This document shows positions 63,791-64,000 of a stretch of 64,000 nt of DNA, piece by piece. Location: positions 248,001 to 312,000 of the forward strand of contig NZ_JBJXCY010000001.1 in NCBI RefSeq assembly GCF_046159835.1. The letters run 5' to 3'. The position numbers were made by a program, and so were the translations under genes. Within the stretch, counting starts at the first letter, position 1. The number at the start of each line of letters is the position of its first letter. The DNA comes from JACKJK01 sp046159835. GTDB lineage: Bacteria; Pseudomonadota; Alphaproteobacteria; Rhizobiales; Tepidamorphaceae. The notes under the pieces are model-generated. The model did not search any database, was not told the origin of the DNA, and worked only from the letters and a program-made list of their open reading frames with translations.

Positions 63791-64000
63791 TCAGGAGGCC
63801 GGGCCGTTGTCGAAGCCGACCTTGTCGACCAGCTCCGAGGCAACCTTGCGCTTCTCGGCAATCTCCGACAGCGACAGGGAGTCCGGCTTGATCTCGCCCC
63901 AGGAGGCGACGAGATCGCTCGGCGCGACGCCCGGCTTCACCGGGTACTCGTAGACCTGCTCGGCATAGACCTGCTGGGCTTCCTCGCTGGAGAGGAACTG
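63791..64000 (-). CDS. Iron(III)-binding periplasmic protein, C-terminal part
   Basis: The last 69 codons of a gene that runs off the right edge. The reading includes QFLSSEEAQQVYAEQVYEYPVKPGV, the typical C-terminal region of FbpA/FutA-type Fe(III)-binding proteins, and ends DKVGFDNGPAS. The tyrosine-bearing segment is where iron ligands lie in this family, but the main ligand tyrosines are outside the window. It heads the transport operon with the permease. Confidence 0.85.
   Translation of the reverse strand, partial: QFLSSEEAQQVYAEQVYEYPVKPGVAPSDLVASWGEIKPDSLSLSEIAEKRKVASELVDKVGFDNGPAS

Overview
The window is high-GC bacterial chromosome from an alphaproteobacterium, most likely Hyphomicrobiales (Rhizobiales-like). 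The evidence is an ALAS-type hemA, the ccoNOQP-ccoGHIS order, the alphaproteobacterial murA / DUF2948 / UPF0262 / LMW-phosphatase / infA / maf / yacG neighbourhood, a cysH-D-N-G-DUF2849-cysI sulfur operon, and a LuxI/LuxR pair. I cannot fix the genus. I saw no transposase, integrase, CRISPR array or rRNA. Two tRNAs are present (Thr-GGT, Phe-GAA).

Layout: 1-9546 is a microaerobic respiration block: the start of hemN, an AbrB-family membrane protein, and the full cbb3 oxidase structural (ccoNOQP) and assembly (ccoGHIS) genes. One perfect and one near-perfect FNR/FixK box lie at its promoters. 9553-11247 holds a DUF1801 protein and hemA on the minus strand. 11401-14719 is a quorum-sensing locus: a LuxR-type regulator, divergent from a LuxI synthase whose 3' end overlaps a cytochrome P450 gene, followed by a charged protein of unknown function. 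A strong hairpin closes the unit. 14882-15152 is an imperfect direct repeat that runs into the 3' end of tRNA-Thr.

15358-24313 is the murA-to-yacG housekeeping cluster. It holds two apparent insertions: a cytochrome c'/multicopper oxidase pair, and an acyl-CoA ligase/SDR pair. It ends at tRNA-Phe. 24314-25790 is a sharply AT-richer islet carrying one gene, a two-TM protein with a C-terminal cytidine-deaminase domain. I consider this the most novel item in the window.

25791-34276 is assimilatory sulfate reduction: an Lrp regulator divergent from cysH-cysD-cysN-cysG-DUF2849-cysI and a DUF934/ferredoxin-NADP reductase fusion that probably feeds electrons to CysI. 34383-43188 is a mixed region: carboxymuconolactone decarboxylase, DUF2256, a second Lrp divergent from a homodimeric E1 (aceE-like), SapC, agmatinase-family, YeiH, DUF1194 and glutathionyl-hydroquinone reductase genes. 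43201-45759 is modABC (molybdate import).

45869-47951 holds a dienoyl-CoA-reductase-like SDR and a DUF3095 protein with cyclase-like motifs. 47928-57982 is a polyamine locus: a minus-strand catabolic unit (glutamine-synthetase-like ligase, class III aminotransferase, FAD amine oxidase), divergent from a second glutamine-synthetase-like gene and potFGHI. The window closes with AsmA, acetoacetyl-CoA synthetase, a fused-permease Fe(III) ABC transporter and the end of its binding protein.
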